A stretch of DNA of 55,385 nt from Afipia sp. 64-13 (GCA_001897755.1 MKUJ01000012.1:21241-76625); one strand, 5' to 3'; numbered from the stretch's first letter, positions 1 to 7,697 are shown. Translations and numbers: made by a program. Notes: generated from the sequence alone by a model not told the origin.

Positions 1-591
1 CTTGGTCAGCTTGCCGTTCGCGAACACGTAAACCCCGCCCTGCTCGACATAGGTGTCCACCGCCCGCATCGGCGTCTCGACATCGAGCGCCACCATCAGC
101 GCGCGCATCGCACCGCCATGCGACACCGCGACGGTGTCCTGCAGCAGGGAATCGTACCAGTCGCGCAGCCGCAGCGTGGCCGAAGCGTAGCTCTCCCCGC
201 CCGGCGGCGGCACGCCCCATTTGTCGAGCTGGCGCTCGGCGAACACTTCCGGATGCGACTGCTCCATCTGCATCAGCGTGGAGCCTTCCCAATGGCCGAA
301 ACCGATCTCGCGCAGCCGGTCGTCGACCTGATAGCCGTGCGGCGCGACACCGAGCACGCCGCGCGCCAGTTCCATGGTGTGTCGGGCGCGGCCGAGCGGC
401 GAGGACACGAACGGAATCCGCGCCGGATCGTGCGTGTCGCCCTTGAGGATGCCGGCGAGCAGTTCGCCGGCGCGCACCGCCTGCTCGTGGCCGAGCTCGT
501 TGAGCGGAATGTCCTGGCTGCCCTGGAAGCGGCCCGCGGCGTTCCATTCAGTCTGGCCATGGCGGATAAAATAGACGGTGGGTGACGGCAT
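1..591 (-). CDS. Histidine phosphatase family protein (3' end cut by window)
   Basis: Phosphoglycerate-mutase-like phosphatase of the histidine acid phosphatase superfamily. Reading the minus strand from the ATG at 591 gives an open frame of 197 codons to the window edge with no stop. The N-terminus carries the phosphohistidine motif RHGQTEWN at about residues 9-16, and a second conserved segment near the visible end reads VSHGGAMRA, containing the second catalytic His. PLGRARHTMELA is the usual substrate-pocket helix. The substrate cannot be read from sequence; members act on phosphoglycerate, cofactor phosphates or phosphoproteins. It lies downstream of fabI on the same strand, but a palindromic repeat separates them, so co-transcription is uncertain. 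The C-terminus lies outside the window. Confidence 0.9.
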   Translation of the reverse strand, partial: MPSPTVYFIRHGQTEWNAAGRFQGSQDIPLNELGHEQAVRAGELLAGILKGDTHDPARIPFVSSPLGRARHTMELARGVLGVAPHGYQVDDRLREIGFGHWEGSTLMQMEQSHPEVFAERQLDKWGVPPPGGESYASATLRLRDWYDSLLQDTVAVSHGGAMRALMVALDVETPMRAVDTYVEQGGVYVFANGKLTK

Positions 592-624
592 CGGGCGAAG
601 TTTCGCTTTGAGTTCGTTGACCAC

Positions 625-708
625 GTTATGGCCGGGCTTGTCCCGGCCATCCACGTTTTACATCACGTCAAAAGAAGACGTGGATGGCCGGGACAAGCCC
701 GGGCATGA
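625..708. repeat. Palindromic intergenic repeat, copy 1
   Basis: Two arms of 32 nt (628-659 and 674-705) are reverse complements with two mismatches, separated by 14 nt. The arms contain the core GGCCGGGCTTGTCCCGGCCA. Translated, it yields the MAGLVPAIH / GRDKPGHDG type of peptide that I recognise as a dispersed repeat signature of Nitrobacteraceae. A diverged sister copy sits inside glyS (44959-45042). Here it lies between fabI and the histidine phosphatase gene and could also end transcription. Confidence 0.85.
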
Positions 709-726
709 CGGCAATAAAATGTGTTC

Positions 727-1548
727 TCAGTCCTTGCCGCCGAGCGAGATGTCCGGCGCGTCGGGCCGTTTCATGCCGACGACATGATAGCCGGAATCGA
801 CGTGATGCACCTCGCCGGTAACGCCGCGCGCGAGGTCGGAGAGCAGATACATCGCGCTGTCGCCGACCTCCTCCTGCGTCACGGTCCGGCGCAGCGGCGC
901 GTTGTACTCATTCCATTTCAGGATGTAGCGGAAATCGCCGATGCCCGAAGCGGCCAGCGTCTTGATCGGCCCCGCCGAGATGGCGTTGACGCGGATGTTC
1001 TTCTCGCCGAGATCGGCGGCGAGATAACGCACGCTGGCCTCCAGCGCGGCCTTGGCGACGCCCATCACGTTGTAGTGCGGCATCCACTTCTCGGCGCCGT
1101 AATAAGACAGCGTCAGGATCGAGCCGCCCTCGGTCATCAGATGCTCGGCGCGCTGCGCGATCGCGGTGAGCGAGTAGCAGGAGATCAGCATCGAACGCGA
1201 GAAATTCGCCTCGGTGGTGTCGAGATAGCGGCCGTCGAGTTCGTCCTTGTCGGAGAACGCGATGGCGTGGACCACGAAATCGATCTTGCCCCACTGCTTT
1301 TTCGCCTCGGCGAACACCGCGTCGATGGTGGCCGGATCGGTGACGTCGCAATGGCCGAGCGTGATGGCGCCGAGGGCCTCGGCCAGCGGTTCGACCCGTT
1401 TCTTCAGCGCATCGCCCTGCCAGGTCAGCGCCAGTTCGGCGCCCTGATCGCGGCAGGATTTGGCGATGCCGTAGGCGATCGAGCGGTTGTTGGCGACGCC
1501 GAGAATTACCCCGCGCTTGCCCTGCATCAGGCCCATTTTGTCCGCCAT
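727..1548 (-). CDS. fabI: Enoyl-[acyl-carrier-protein] reductase (NADH), FabI
   Basis: Catalyses the last reduction of each fatty-acid elongation cycle, trans-2-enoyl-ACP to acyl-ACP, in the cytoplasm. The protein has 273 residues, normal for FabI. It shows the divergent SDR nucleotide-binding start GVANNRSIAYG (about residues 17-27), the CDVTD segment that contacts the adenine, and the FabI active site with Tyr159 and Lys166 spaced Y-x6-K (YNVMGVAK), preceded by the typical SYYGAEK. The Y-x6-K spacing separates FabI from ordinary SDR enzymes, which have Y-x3-K. SAGPIKTLAASGI is the substrate-loop segment where triclosan-type inhibitors bind in relatives. Start ATG at 1548 fits the family. 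It diverges from the sigma-factor gene. Confidence 0.97.
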   Translation of the reverse strand: MADKMGLMQGKRGVILGVANNRSIAYGIAKSCRDQGAELALTWQGDALKKRVEPLAEALGAITLGHCDVTDPATIDAVFAEAKKQWGKIDFVVHAIAFSDKDELDGRYLDTTEANFSRSMLISCYSLTAIAQRAEHLMTEGGSILTLSYYGAEKWMPHYNVMGVAKAALEASVRYLAADLGEKNIRVNAISAGPIKTLAASGIGDFRYILKWNEYNAPLRRTVTQEEVGDSAMYLLSDLARGVTGEVHHVDSGYHVVGMKRPDAPDISLGGKD

Positions 1549-1767
1549 TGCCGAAATCCCGTTCGCTGCTGCTCAAAAGATGGCCCGTCTTGGCACAGCC
1601 GATTTCCCCGTTCAAGGCGCGGCGGGCCGGGGCGGCCCCCGACCGGCGCATAACGGACCGGACGGCGAAGCGGAATAGTCACGAATCCATGGTGTTAATA
1701 GCGAAAGATGTCCGCCGCGACCGCCCGGGGCGGCCAAAACCGGCGCGGGCCTTATCAAAGATCATTT

Positions 1768-2256
1768 GTGACCGATTTCCGCCATAACGTCGAAACCATG
1801 ATCCCGGCCCTGCGCCGCTACGCGCGGGCGCTGGCGCGGGACACCGACATCGCCGACGACCTCGTGCAGGATACGCTGGTGCGGGCGCTGCGCTCGGAGA
1901 AGCTGTTTCTCGGCGGCGACCTGCGCGCCTGGCTCTACACCATCCTCACCAACCTCAACCGCAACCGCCGCCGCTCGCTGGCGCGCCAGCCGGTGCTGAC
2001 CGAACTGTCCGACACCGCCGCCGGCGCGAGCGGCACCGAGGCCGAGGGCCGCGACATCTCCCGCGCGCTCGCCACCCTGCCGGAAGACCAGCGCGCGGTG
2101 CTGTTGCTCGTGGTGCTGGAAGGCCTCAGCTATCGCGACGTCGCCGACATCCAGGGCGTGCCGATCGGCACGGTGATGTCGCGCCTCGCCCGCGCCCGCG
2201 CCCAGGTGAGGTCGGCGCTGGAGGGCGAGCGCCCGTTGCTGCGGCGGGTGAAATGA
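1768..2256 (+). CDS. ECF-type RNA polymerase sigma factor
   Basis: A group 4 (extracytoplasmic function) sigma factor. Region 2 is visible as DDLVQDTLVRALRS followed by RAWLYTILTNLNRNRRRS, and region 4 as LPEDQRAVLLLVVLEGLSYRDVADIQ with GVPIGTVMSRLARAR as the -35 recognition helix-turn-helix. No C-terminal SnoaL or other extension is present. I prefer the GTG start at 1768 (163 residues, beginning VTDFRHNVE) because homologous sigma factors begin there; an in-frame ATG at 1708 would add 20 unconserved residues. The anti-sigma gene follows 124 bp downstream on the same strand, the usual layout. The inducing signal and regulon cannot be read here. Confidence 0.88.
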   Translation: MTDFRHNVETMIPALRRYARALARDTDIADDLVQDTLVRALRSEKLFLGGDLRAWLYTILTNLNRNRRRSLARQPVLTELSDTAAGASGTEAEGRDISRALATLPEDQRAVLLLVVLEGLSYRDVADIQGVPIGTVMSRLARARAQVRSALEGERPLLRRVK

Positions 2257-2267
2257 GGACGACGGCC

Positions 2268-2384
2268 ATGACATTTCCACCCGGACACGCCGATCCGTTT
2301 CCCTCCTTCGCGCAAGGAGGATCACAAGCGCGACGCAATTGCGGATTCTCTTGCCATCCAAATCTTGAAAGACTGCGCCGATGA
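2268..2384 (+). CDS. Possible 38-residue leader ORF between sigma and anti-sigma genes
   Basis: An ATG at 2268, preceded by a GAGGA ribosome-binding-like sequence, opens a 38-codon frame. Its TGA stop at 2382-2384 overlaps the anti-sigma ATG (2381) as ATGA. The product is Pro/Arg/Cys rich and matches nothing I know. A perfect 7-bp hairpin lies inside it (2302-2308 with 2314-2320), whose right arm is AAGGAGG. The overlap geometry suggests translational coupling, but a frame this short can arise by chance in GC-rich DNA. Confidence 0.25.
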   Translation: MTFPPGHADPFPSFAQGGSQARRNCGFSCHPNLERLRR

Positions 2385-3151
2385 CCGATCCGAACATTCC
2401 CGTCACCGAGGACGAACTCCACGCTTATGTGGACGGCGAGCTTCCCGCCGAGCGCCGCGCGGCCGTGGAAGCATGGCTCGCAGCGCATCCCGACGTCGCC
2501 GCGCAGGTGTCGTCGTGGCGGACGCAGAGCGACATGCTGCATGCGAAGTATGACAGCGTCGCCGACGAGGTCGTGCCGCCGCATCTCAACATCGACCGGT
2601 TGAGCCGGCCGCCGCGCCAATGGGCCTACGCGCTGGTCGCGGCAACCCTTGCCGCGCTCGTCATCGGCGGCGGCGCGGGCTATGAGCTGCGCGGCCGCAC
2701 CGCCCAATCCTCCGCATTCATCAATTTCACCAGAGACGCGCTCGACGCCCACAAGCTCTACGTGGTCGAGGTCCGCCATCCGGTGGAGGTCGCGGCCAAC
2801 GAGCGCGCGCATCTGCAGCAGTGGCTCAGCAACCGCGTCGGCTACAAGATCCAGGCGCCGGAACTCGACACCAACGGCCTGAAATTCATTGGCGGCCGGC
2901 TGCTACCCGGCCCGGCCGGCCCGGCCGCGTTCCTGATGTACGAGACCGCCAATGGCGAGCGCTACACGGTCTACACCTCGCGCGCCAAGACCGAGGCGAC
3001 GCAGATGCGCTATGCCGCGCAGAACAATGACGGCGCCATGTTCTGGGCCGATCGCGGCGTCGGCTATGTGGTGTCGGGTCCGACCGACAAGGAGCGGCTG
3101 ACCCAGGTGGCGCGTCTGGTCTACGACCAGACCGAGAAAACCGGGCTTTGA
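2381..3151 (+). CDS. Anti-sigma factor, single-pass membrane protein
   Basis: Partner of the ECF sigma factor just upstream. The first 40 residues (EDELHAYVDGELPAERRAAVEAWLAAHP) form the helical sigma-binding domain typical of anti-sigma factors; the His/Cys zinc ligands of the ZAS subclass are absent. One transmembrane segment follows at about residues 81-102 (YALVAATLAALVIGGGAGYEL), leaving a periplasmic domain of about 150 residues. This implies release of the sigma factor by an envelope signal, which is inference. Length is 256 residues. A strong hairpin terminator follows the stop codon, so sigma and anti-sigma genes form a closed two-gene unit. Confidence 0.85.
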   Translation: MTDPNIPVTEDELHAYVDGELPAERRAAVEAWLAAHPDVAAQVSSWRTQSDMLHAKYDSVADEVVPPHLNIDRLSRPPRQWAYALVAATLAALVIGGGAGYELRGRTAQSSAFINFTRDALDAHKLYVVEVRHPVEVAANERAHLQQWLSNRVGYKIQAPELDTNGLKFIGGRLLPGPAGPAAFLMYETANGERYTVYTSRAKTEATQMRYAAQNNDGAMFWADRGVGYVVSGPTDKERLTQVARLVYDQTEKTGL

Positions 3152-3170
3152 AAAACGAAAGCGGTTCAAC

Positions 3171-3205
3171 ACAAAACCCGGCGCGATGATCGCGCCGGGT
3201 TTTGT
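3171..3205 (+). terminator. Rho-independent terminator after anti-sigma gene
   Basis: Arms 3171-3187 and 3189-3205 are perfect reverse complements (17 bp, GC-rich inner part, A-rich/T-rich outer part) starting 20 nt after the anti-sigma stop and ending in TTTTGTTTG. This is the strongest terminator in the window. Confidence 0.85.
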
Positions 3206-3221
3206 TTGTCATGCCTGAGTT

Positions 3222-3425
3222 GTCATTGCGAGCCAACGGCTCCGGCTTCGCCGGATCGATGACAAGCTCCGCAAAGCAATCCAGACAGAAGCTTGATCCT
3301 CATCCTGAGGAGCGGCTTTAGCCGCGTCTCGAAGGGTGAGGCCTCACAAGCGCGTTCACGCACTATGGTCAAGAAGTCGCTTCTCTTCACCATGAGGACT
3401 GGATTGCTTCGTCGCTAACGACAGA
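3222..3425. repeat. Mosaic of dispersed intergenic repeats
   Basis: The 300-bp gap between the anti-sigma and PRC-barrel genes holds no ORF but is built of repeat fragments. A segment beginning TCATTGCGAGCCAACGG ends in AAGCAATCCAG (3274-3284), whose reverse complement CTGGATTGCTT recurs at 3399-3409. Nested between them is a CCTCATCCTGAGG-type unit with a GCGGCTTTAGCCGC hairpin. These resemble short non-autonomous repeats scattered through Bradyrhizobium-type genomes; that family link is from memory. Confidence 0.6.
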
Positions 3426-3451
3426 GGCAGCCGAGCCTCACTTCATCATGC

Positions 3452-3814
3452 CTACACGATCAGGCCGCGATAATACTCGTTGACGCTGCGGCTGCGGTCG
3501 GGACTCGCCCAGTCCCACTCCGCATCGTTCTCGTAGTTCGGCGCGCTCTTGAACTTGTCGACCGGAACCATGGTCTGATAGCCGCCGAGCGCGGTGTTGT
3601 ATTTCAGCGAACCCCACGGCAGCGGATAATGCTCGTCGCCGAAGCCGAGAAAACCGCCGAACGACAGCACGGCGTAAGACACCTTGCCGCTGAGCTTGTC
3701 GATCATCACCCGCTCGATCGAGCCGATCTTTTCGCCATCGGGTCCATACACCGCGGTGCCGTCCACCTTGTCGCTGCCGATCAAACTATGGGTTTCGCGT
3801 GTTTCCGTCGCCAT
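3452..3814 (-). CDS. PRC-barrel domain-containing protein
   Basis: A 120-residue protein with a single PRC-barrel: SDKVDGTAVYGPDGEKIGSI is the signature first half, followed by VMIDKLSGKVSYAVLSFGGFLGFGDEHYPLPW, the typical second half. PRC-barrels occur in photosynthetic reaction-centre H subunits, RimM and many small stress-associated alphaproteobacterial proteins; this one is of the small stand-alone type and its role is unknown. The start at 3814 is chosen because GGGAGAAT stands at ribosome-binding distance and the conserved part begins there; an upstream in-frame ATG (3871) adds 19 unlikely residues. No signal peptide or membrane segment. It stands alone beside non-coding DNA. Confidence 0.85.
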   Translation of the reverse strand: MATETRETHSLIGSDKVDGTAVYGPDGEKIGSIERVMIDKLSGKVSYAVLSFGGFLGFGDEHYPLPWGSLKYNTALGGYQTMVPVDKFKSAPNYENDAEWDWASPDRSRSVNEYYRGLIV

Positions 3815-4008
3815 TCGTATTCTCCCGTGTTGATGCGGGTGCAACCGCTCGCGTGAGTTCTCGTTCCGCAAGAGCGCGCCAAATCATCTGCGACGAATTT
3901 TCCCGGTGCGTCACGCGCACGCCTGCGTGCGAAAGCAATTGCGGACGGACCGCTATGTTCGCCTGCGGACATTGCCCTTGACGATTTCATGAAATAGGAT
4001 TATATTCC

Positions 4009-4460
4009 TTGTTATCCCGCCTCACCCGAGGGGCGGCTCGCGATCGTCACGAACGCGAGGCGGGATGCGGTGGACGCGGCAGCGTCAGGCGCGTTTGAAG
4101 CGGGAGGGCGTCGCCTTGTTTTCAAGTGGGCGGCGTGACCTGTGGAGAGCGCGCTGACGACGGCGCTGCGCGGACGGCCCAAAGCGCGTGGTCCTGACGC
4201 CCCGGACGTGGCGTCAAGTTGCCCCGGAGAGCCGCCTCCAACCGGAGACGGACACATCCTCAGTCGCAACGACGGTGACAACCAACGTACGGTCACCGGG
4301 GAGAGCGCGAAGCAAGCCGTTAAAACCATTGCGTGCGGAACGCCGGATGCTTCCGGTGCTTTCGTGGTGAGACTGCTCGTGTGCTTTTTTCATCATGCGC
4401 ACGAGACCGCGGACGCATCGCGCGTCCGGCGTTCCGCACGCCCTCGATTTTCGAGGGCGG
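4009..4460. repeat. Highly structured, repeat-like non-coding element
   Basis: Between the PRC-barrel start (3814) and the dnaJ-like stop (4598) I find no believable gene. From about 4009 to 4460 the DNA is full of inverted repeats: 10 bp at 4014-4023 / 4057-4066; a perfect 15 bp at 4333-4347 / 4425-4439 enclosing a 9-bp stem 4376-4384 / 4397-4405 next to TTTTTT; a 7-bp stem 4410-4416 / 4422-4428 competing with the 15-bp stem; and an 8-bp hairpin 4440-4447 / 4451-4458. From memory, very similar sequence recurs in many Nitrobacteraceae genomes, so I treat it as a dispersed element that may be transcribed. Edges are approximate. Confidence 0.5.
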
Positions 4461-4541
4461 CCATACGCATCGCAACGCCCGGGCGCTCACGCGCCGCGGG
4501 AGTGCGAAGTCATGTCTTCAAGTCAGAGAAACAATCCCGGA

Positions 4542-4567
4542 GTCGTCCCGGCCTGCGCCGGGATGAC
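4542..4567. repeat. Short palindrome downstream of dnaJ-like gene
   Basis: Arms 4542-4552 and 4557-4567 pair over 11 bp with one mismatch around a 4-nt loop. The sequence is of the GTCGTCCCGGC / GCCGGGAYGAC type also seen after nadC (37286-37375). It lies 30 bp past the stop of the minus-strand dnaJ-like gene and may act as its terminator. Confidence 0.5.
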
Positions 4568-4597
4568 CAGACTCCATTCATTACGCCGAGAACCCTC

Positions 4598-5596
4598 TCA
4601 GCCGAGATCGCGGCGCGGATTGTAGGGGTGCGCGCTGCGCCACTTCTCCATCAGCGCTTCCAGTTCGGCATCGTTGCCGTCCGGCAGCACGATCCGCACC
4701 GAGACGAACAGATCGCCGCTGGCGCCCTTGGCGGAGAGGCCCTTACCCTTGAGGCGGAAGGTGCGGCCGCTCGAGGTGTTCTTCGGGATCGTCAGCTCCA
4801 CCGCGTTGCCGAGCGTCGGCACCCGCACCTTGCCGCCGATCACTGCCTCGTACAGCGTGATCGGCAGATCGATGCGCAGATCATTGCCGTCGATCTTGAA
4901 GAACGGATGCGGCGCGATCGTCACCGTAATCAGCACGTCGCCGGGGCGATGGCCGGGCGCGGTCTCGCCCTGCCCTTTCAGCCGGATCTGCTGCCCGGAG
5001 GTGACGCCGGCCGGAATCTTGACGTCGAGTTCCTTGCCGGTCGGCAGCCGCACGCGCTTCGAAGCACCCCGCGCCGCCTCCTCCAGCGTCACGCTCATGG
5101 TGGCGTTGATGTCGAGATCGGCCGCGACGGGAGACTCGTATTCGAAACCGCGCTGGCCGAACGGCGAGCCGCCGCCCATGCCCGCCGCGCCGGCCCGTCC
5201 GCCGAACATGCTGCTCAGAATGTCCTCGAAGCCGCCGCCGCCAAAATTGCCGCCGCCCCCCGGTGCGCCGCCTTGGGTGAAGGTGTATTCGAACCCGCCG
5301 GGGCCGGCCCGGCCGCTGCGGGCGCCGCGCGCGCCGAACGGCGAGCCGCCGCCCTCGAAGCCCTGAAAGCGCGGCTTGCCCTCGGCGTCGATCTCGCCAC
5401 GGTCGAACTGCTTGCGCTTCTCCTCGTCACCGAGGATTTCGTTGGCCGAATTGATCTCGGCAAAGCGCGCCGCCGCTTTGGCGTCGTTCTTGTTGGCGTC
5501 GGGGTGATGTTTCTTGGCGAGCTTGCGAAATGCGCTTTTGATCTCCGCAGCGCTTGCGCTTCGCTGCACCCCCAGGACCTCATAGGGGTCGCGCAT
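4598..5596 (-). CDS. DnaJ family co-chaperone (CbpA-like, no zinc finger)
   Basis: A 332-residue J-domain protein that stimulates DnaK ATPase. The J domain fills residues 1-65 with the invariant HPD at 31-33. A long Gly/Phe-rich linker (about 80-160, with FGGGGFEDILSSMFGG) is followed by two DnaJ C-terminal substrate-binding domains, seen in PAGVTSGQQIRLKGQG, GDVLITVTIAPHPFF and the closing FRLKGKGL. The four CxxCxGxG zinc motifs of true DnaJ are absent, so it is the CbpA / type II class. Start ATG at 5596 is the J-domain Met (MRDPYEVLGV). The RT0821/Lpp0805-type lipoprotein gene lies upstream on the same strand, about 110 bp away. Confidence 0.93.
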   Translation of the reverse strand: MRDPYEVLGVQRSASAAEIKSAFRKLAKKHHPDANKNDAKAAARFAEINSANEILGDEEKRKQFDRGEIDAEGKPRFQGFEGGGSPFGARGARSGRAGPGGFEYTFTQGGAPGGGGNFGGGGFEDILSSMFGGRAGAAGMGGGSPFGQRGFEYESPVAADLDINATMSVTLEEAARGASKRVRLPTGKELDVKIPAGVTSGQQIRLKGQGETAPGHRPGDVLITVTIAPHPFFKIDGNDLRIDLPITLYEAVIGGKVRVPTLGNAVELTIPKNTSSGRTFRLKGKGLSAKGASGDLFVSVRIVLPDGNDAELEALMEKWRSAHPYNPRRDLG

Positions 5597-5707
5597 TCGT
5601 CTCGTCTCCCTTGGAATTCGAAGTCGGGCCGAGCGGCCCGTTCTTCATTTGGGGTGGAACTGGCACTTTCGCAACGGCACAACCGGCCCCGCGAACGCCG
5701 GCGGCCC

Positions 5708-6154
5708 TCAGGACCGCCGCCACGGCTTCATACTGCGAATTTCCCATGCCGTGTTGCCCGGCGTCTGGCAAGCCTCGCCCTGCAGCCAGCCCTCGCTGGT
5801 GCCCCGGACATAGCTCGCCAGGAAATCCCGGCAGGTCTGGCCGCCCTCGCCCTGATAGGCCGAGGCCAGCGGCGTCACCGCGCCGCGCGCGCCGGTCTGC
5901 GGATTCTCCCAGGGCTGGCTCGCGTCCTTGCCGCCGCGGGTCATCACCTCGGAGGCGGCGTTCCGGGTCAGCGCGAGATCGCTGTCGGTGAGACGGGTGT
6001 CGTCGCTGACCCGGACGGGGGCGATCGAGCCGGTCACATCGGCGGCCGCCAGATCGTCCTTCTTGTCGCCGAACATGCCCCCGAGCCGGAAACTGCATCC
6101 GCCCATCGCCACTGCCATCACCATGACGGCTGCCGCCATGGCCAGACGGCGCAT
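5708..6154 (-). CDS. RT0821/Lpp0805 family surface lipoprotein
   Basis: A 148-residue predicted lipoprotein. The start at 6154 gives a short basic N-terminus (MRRLA), a hydrophobic stretch and a lipobox-like MGGC with the lipidated Cys at about residue 19. The mature part ends in PWENPQTGARGAVTPL, CRDFLASYV, WLQGEAC and WEIRSMKPW, the segments I associate with the RT0821/Lpp0805 surface-protein domain of alphaproteobacteria and rickettsiae. Function is not established; it is presumably an outer-membrane or periplasmic lipoprotein. A longer frame reaches 6253 but lacks a signal peptide at its start and would overlap pdxH. It diverges from pdxH. Confidence 0.8.
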   Translation of the reverse strand: MRRLAMAAAVMVMAVAMGGCSFRLGGMFGDKKDDLAAADVTGSIAPVRVSDDTRLTDSDLALTRNAASEVMTRGGKDASQPWENPQTGARGAVTPLASAYQGEGGQTCRDFLASYVRGTSEGWLQGEACQTPGNTAWEIRSMKPWRRS

Positions 6155-6246
6155 CGGAGTTATGCCCGCGCGCCGGCATGCCCTATAATGGGGATGCAGC
6201 ACGCTTCCGGCGGGCGTAACGACACGCAATTCGGGTGACTCCAGAC

Positions 6247-6882
6247 ATGACAAACCCTGACTCGATCAAACACCCAACTCCGTTAATTTCCGGTGATTTC
6301 ACCGAAAGTACTGAGCCTTTTGAGCTTTTTTCCGCGTGGCTGAAGGAGGCGAGCGCCTCGGAGCCGAACGACCCCAATGCGATGGCACTGGCTACCGTCG
6401 ATGCCGAGGGCATGCCGGATGTCCGCATGGTGCTGCTGAAGGGATTCGATGGCGACGGCTTCGTGTTCTACAGCCACACCGCCAGCGCCAAGGGCCAGGA
6501 ACTCGCCGCCAATCCGAAGGCAGCCCTGCTGTTTCACTGGAAGTCGCTGCGCCGGCAGGTCCGCGTCCGCGGCGACGTCGTCCCGGTGACCGACGAGGAA
6601 GCCGACGACTATTTCGCCTCCCGGCCCAAGCAGGCGCAGATCGGCGCCTGGGCCAGCAAGCAGAGCCAGCCGCTGGAAAGCCGGCTCGCCTTCGAGAAGG
6701 CCATCGCGCTTTACGCCGCCAAGCATGCCCTCGGCGAGGTGCCGCGCCCGCCGGGCTGGCGCGGCTGGCGCATCATCCCGCAGGCGATCGAGTTCTGGCA
6801 CGACCGGCCGTTCCGGCTGCACGACCGCATCGTGTTCCGCCACGAAGCCGACGGATGGAACAAGACCCGCCTCTACCCGTGA
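6247..6882 (+). CDS. pdxH: Pyridoxamine 5'-phosphate oxidase
   Basis: FMN enzyme of vitamin B6 metabolism that oxidises pyridoxine or pyridoxamine 5'-phosphate to pyridoxal 5'-phosphate. About 211 residues. Family segments are clear: [23 protein letters not shown] at the FMN site, [13 protein letters not shown], the [10 protein letters not shown] strand, [20 protein letters not shown] (the strongly conserved SRP...IGAWAS...QS segment) and the C-terminal [21 protein letters not shown]...[12 protein letters not shown] at 6247 and GTG at 6235 are both possible starts. The gene diverges from the lipoprotein gene and is followed 53 bp later by an SDR gene on the same strand. Confidence 0.96.
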   Translation: MTNPDSIKHPTPLISGDFTESTEPFELFSAWLKEASASEPNDPNAMALATVDAEGMPDVRMVLLKGFDGDGFVFYSHTASAKGQELAANPKAALLFHWKSLRRQVRVRGDVVPVTDEEADDYFASRPKQAQIGAWASKQSQPLESRLAFEKAIALYAAKHALGEVPRPPGWRGWRIIPQAIEFWHDRPFRLHDRIVFRHEADGWNKTRLYP

Positions 6883-6935
6883 TCTTTTCCGCTTTTTCCT
6901 TTTGACGCGCGGTCCGCGCAGAACGAGATGCCCCT

Positions 6936-7697
6936 ATGCCGACGACGACGGAAGCCACCAACCAGCCGCGCCGCACGCTGCTCCTCACCGGCGCGAGCCG
7001 GGGGATCGGCCATGCCACGGTGATCCGCTTCTCCAGCGCGGGATGGCGGGTGCTGACCTGTTCGCGGCATCCCTTCCCCGAACAATGCCCGTGGGGCGCG
7101 GGACCGGAAGATCACGTGCAGGTCGATCTGTCCGATGTCGCCGACACCGCGCGCGCGATCGACGACATCCGCGAACGTCTCGAGGGTGGCCAGTTGCACG
7201 CCCTGGTCAACAACGCGGCGATCTCGCCCAAGGGCGAAGGCGGCAAGCGGCTGAACGCCGTCGAGACCGACATGGAGGCGTGGGCGAAAATCTTCCAGGT
7301 CAATTTCTTCGCGCCGATCATGATGGCGCAGGGCCTGATCAACGAACTGCAGGCGGCCAAGGGATCGGTGGTCAACGTCACCTCGATCGCCGGCTCGCGC
7401 GTCCATCCTTTTGCGGGCTCGGCTTACGCCACCTCGAAGGCGGCGCTCGCTGCGCTGACGCGCGAGATGGCGCATGATTTCGGCCGCCTCGGCGTGCGCG
7501 TCAACGCCATCGCACCCGGCGAGATCAACACCTCGATCCTTTCGCCCGGCACCGACAAGATCGTCGAGCAGCAGATTCCGTTGCAGCGTCTCGGCACGCC
7601 GGACGAAGTGGCCAAGATCATCTACGTGCTGTGCACCGAGACCTCGTCCTATGTGAACGGCGCGGAGATCCACATCAATGGCGGCCAGCACGTTTAG
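6936..7697 (+). CDS. SDR family NAD(P)-dependent oxidoreductase
   Basis: A classical short-chain dehydrogenase of 253 residues. TGASRGIG at 18-25 binds the cofactor, NNAA at 92-95 is the structural NNAG equivalent, and Ser150, Tyr164 and Lys168 (YATSK) form the catalytic triad. IAPGEINTSILSPGTDKIV and the C-terminal NGAEIHINGGQHV are the usual substrate-loop and tetramer-tail segments. The substrate cannot be told. It follows pdxH on the same strand by 53 bp and precedes ligD by 96 bp, but neither neighbour suggests a shared pathway. Confident as family, not as specific enzyme. Confidence 0.92.
   Translation: MPTTTEATNQPRRTLLLTGASRGIGHATVIRFSSAGWRVLTCSRHPFPEQCPWGAGPEDHVQVDLSDVADTARAIDDIRERLEGGQLHALVNNAAISPKGEGGKRLNAVETDMEAWAKIFQVNFFAPIMMAQGLINELQAAKGSVVNVTSIAGSRVHPFAGSAYATSKAALAALTREMAHDFGRLGVRVNAIAPGEINTSILSPGTDKIVEQQIPLQRLGTPDEVAKIIYVLCTETSSYVNGAEIHINGGQHV

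Noticed and set aside
578-787. Plus-strand 69-codon frame across the repeat at 625-708
   Set aside because: Its sequence is the translated repeat (LWPGLSRPSTF ... DKPGHDG); such frames arise wherever the element lies and are not genes.
4142-6238. Plus-strand open frame of 698 codons
   Set aside because: It runs antisense through the dnaJ-like and lipoprotein genes, is rich in Arg/Ala/His as antisense GC-rich frames are, and has no family resemblance.
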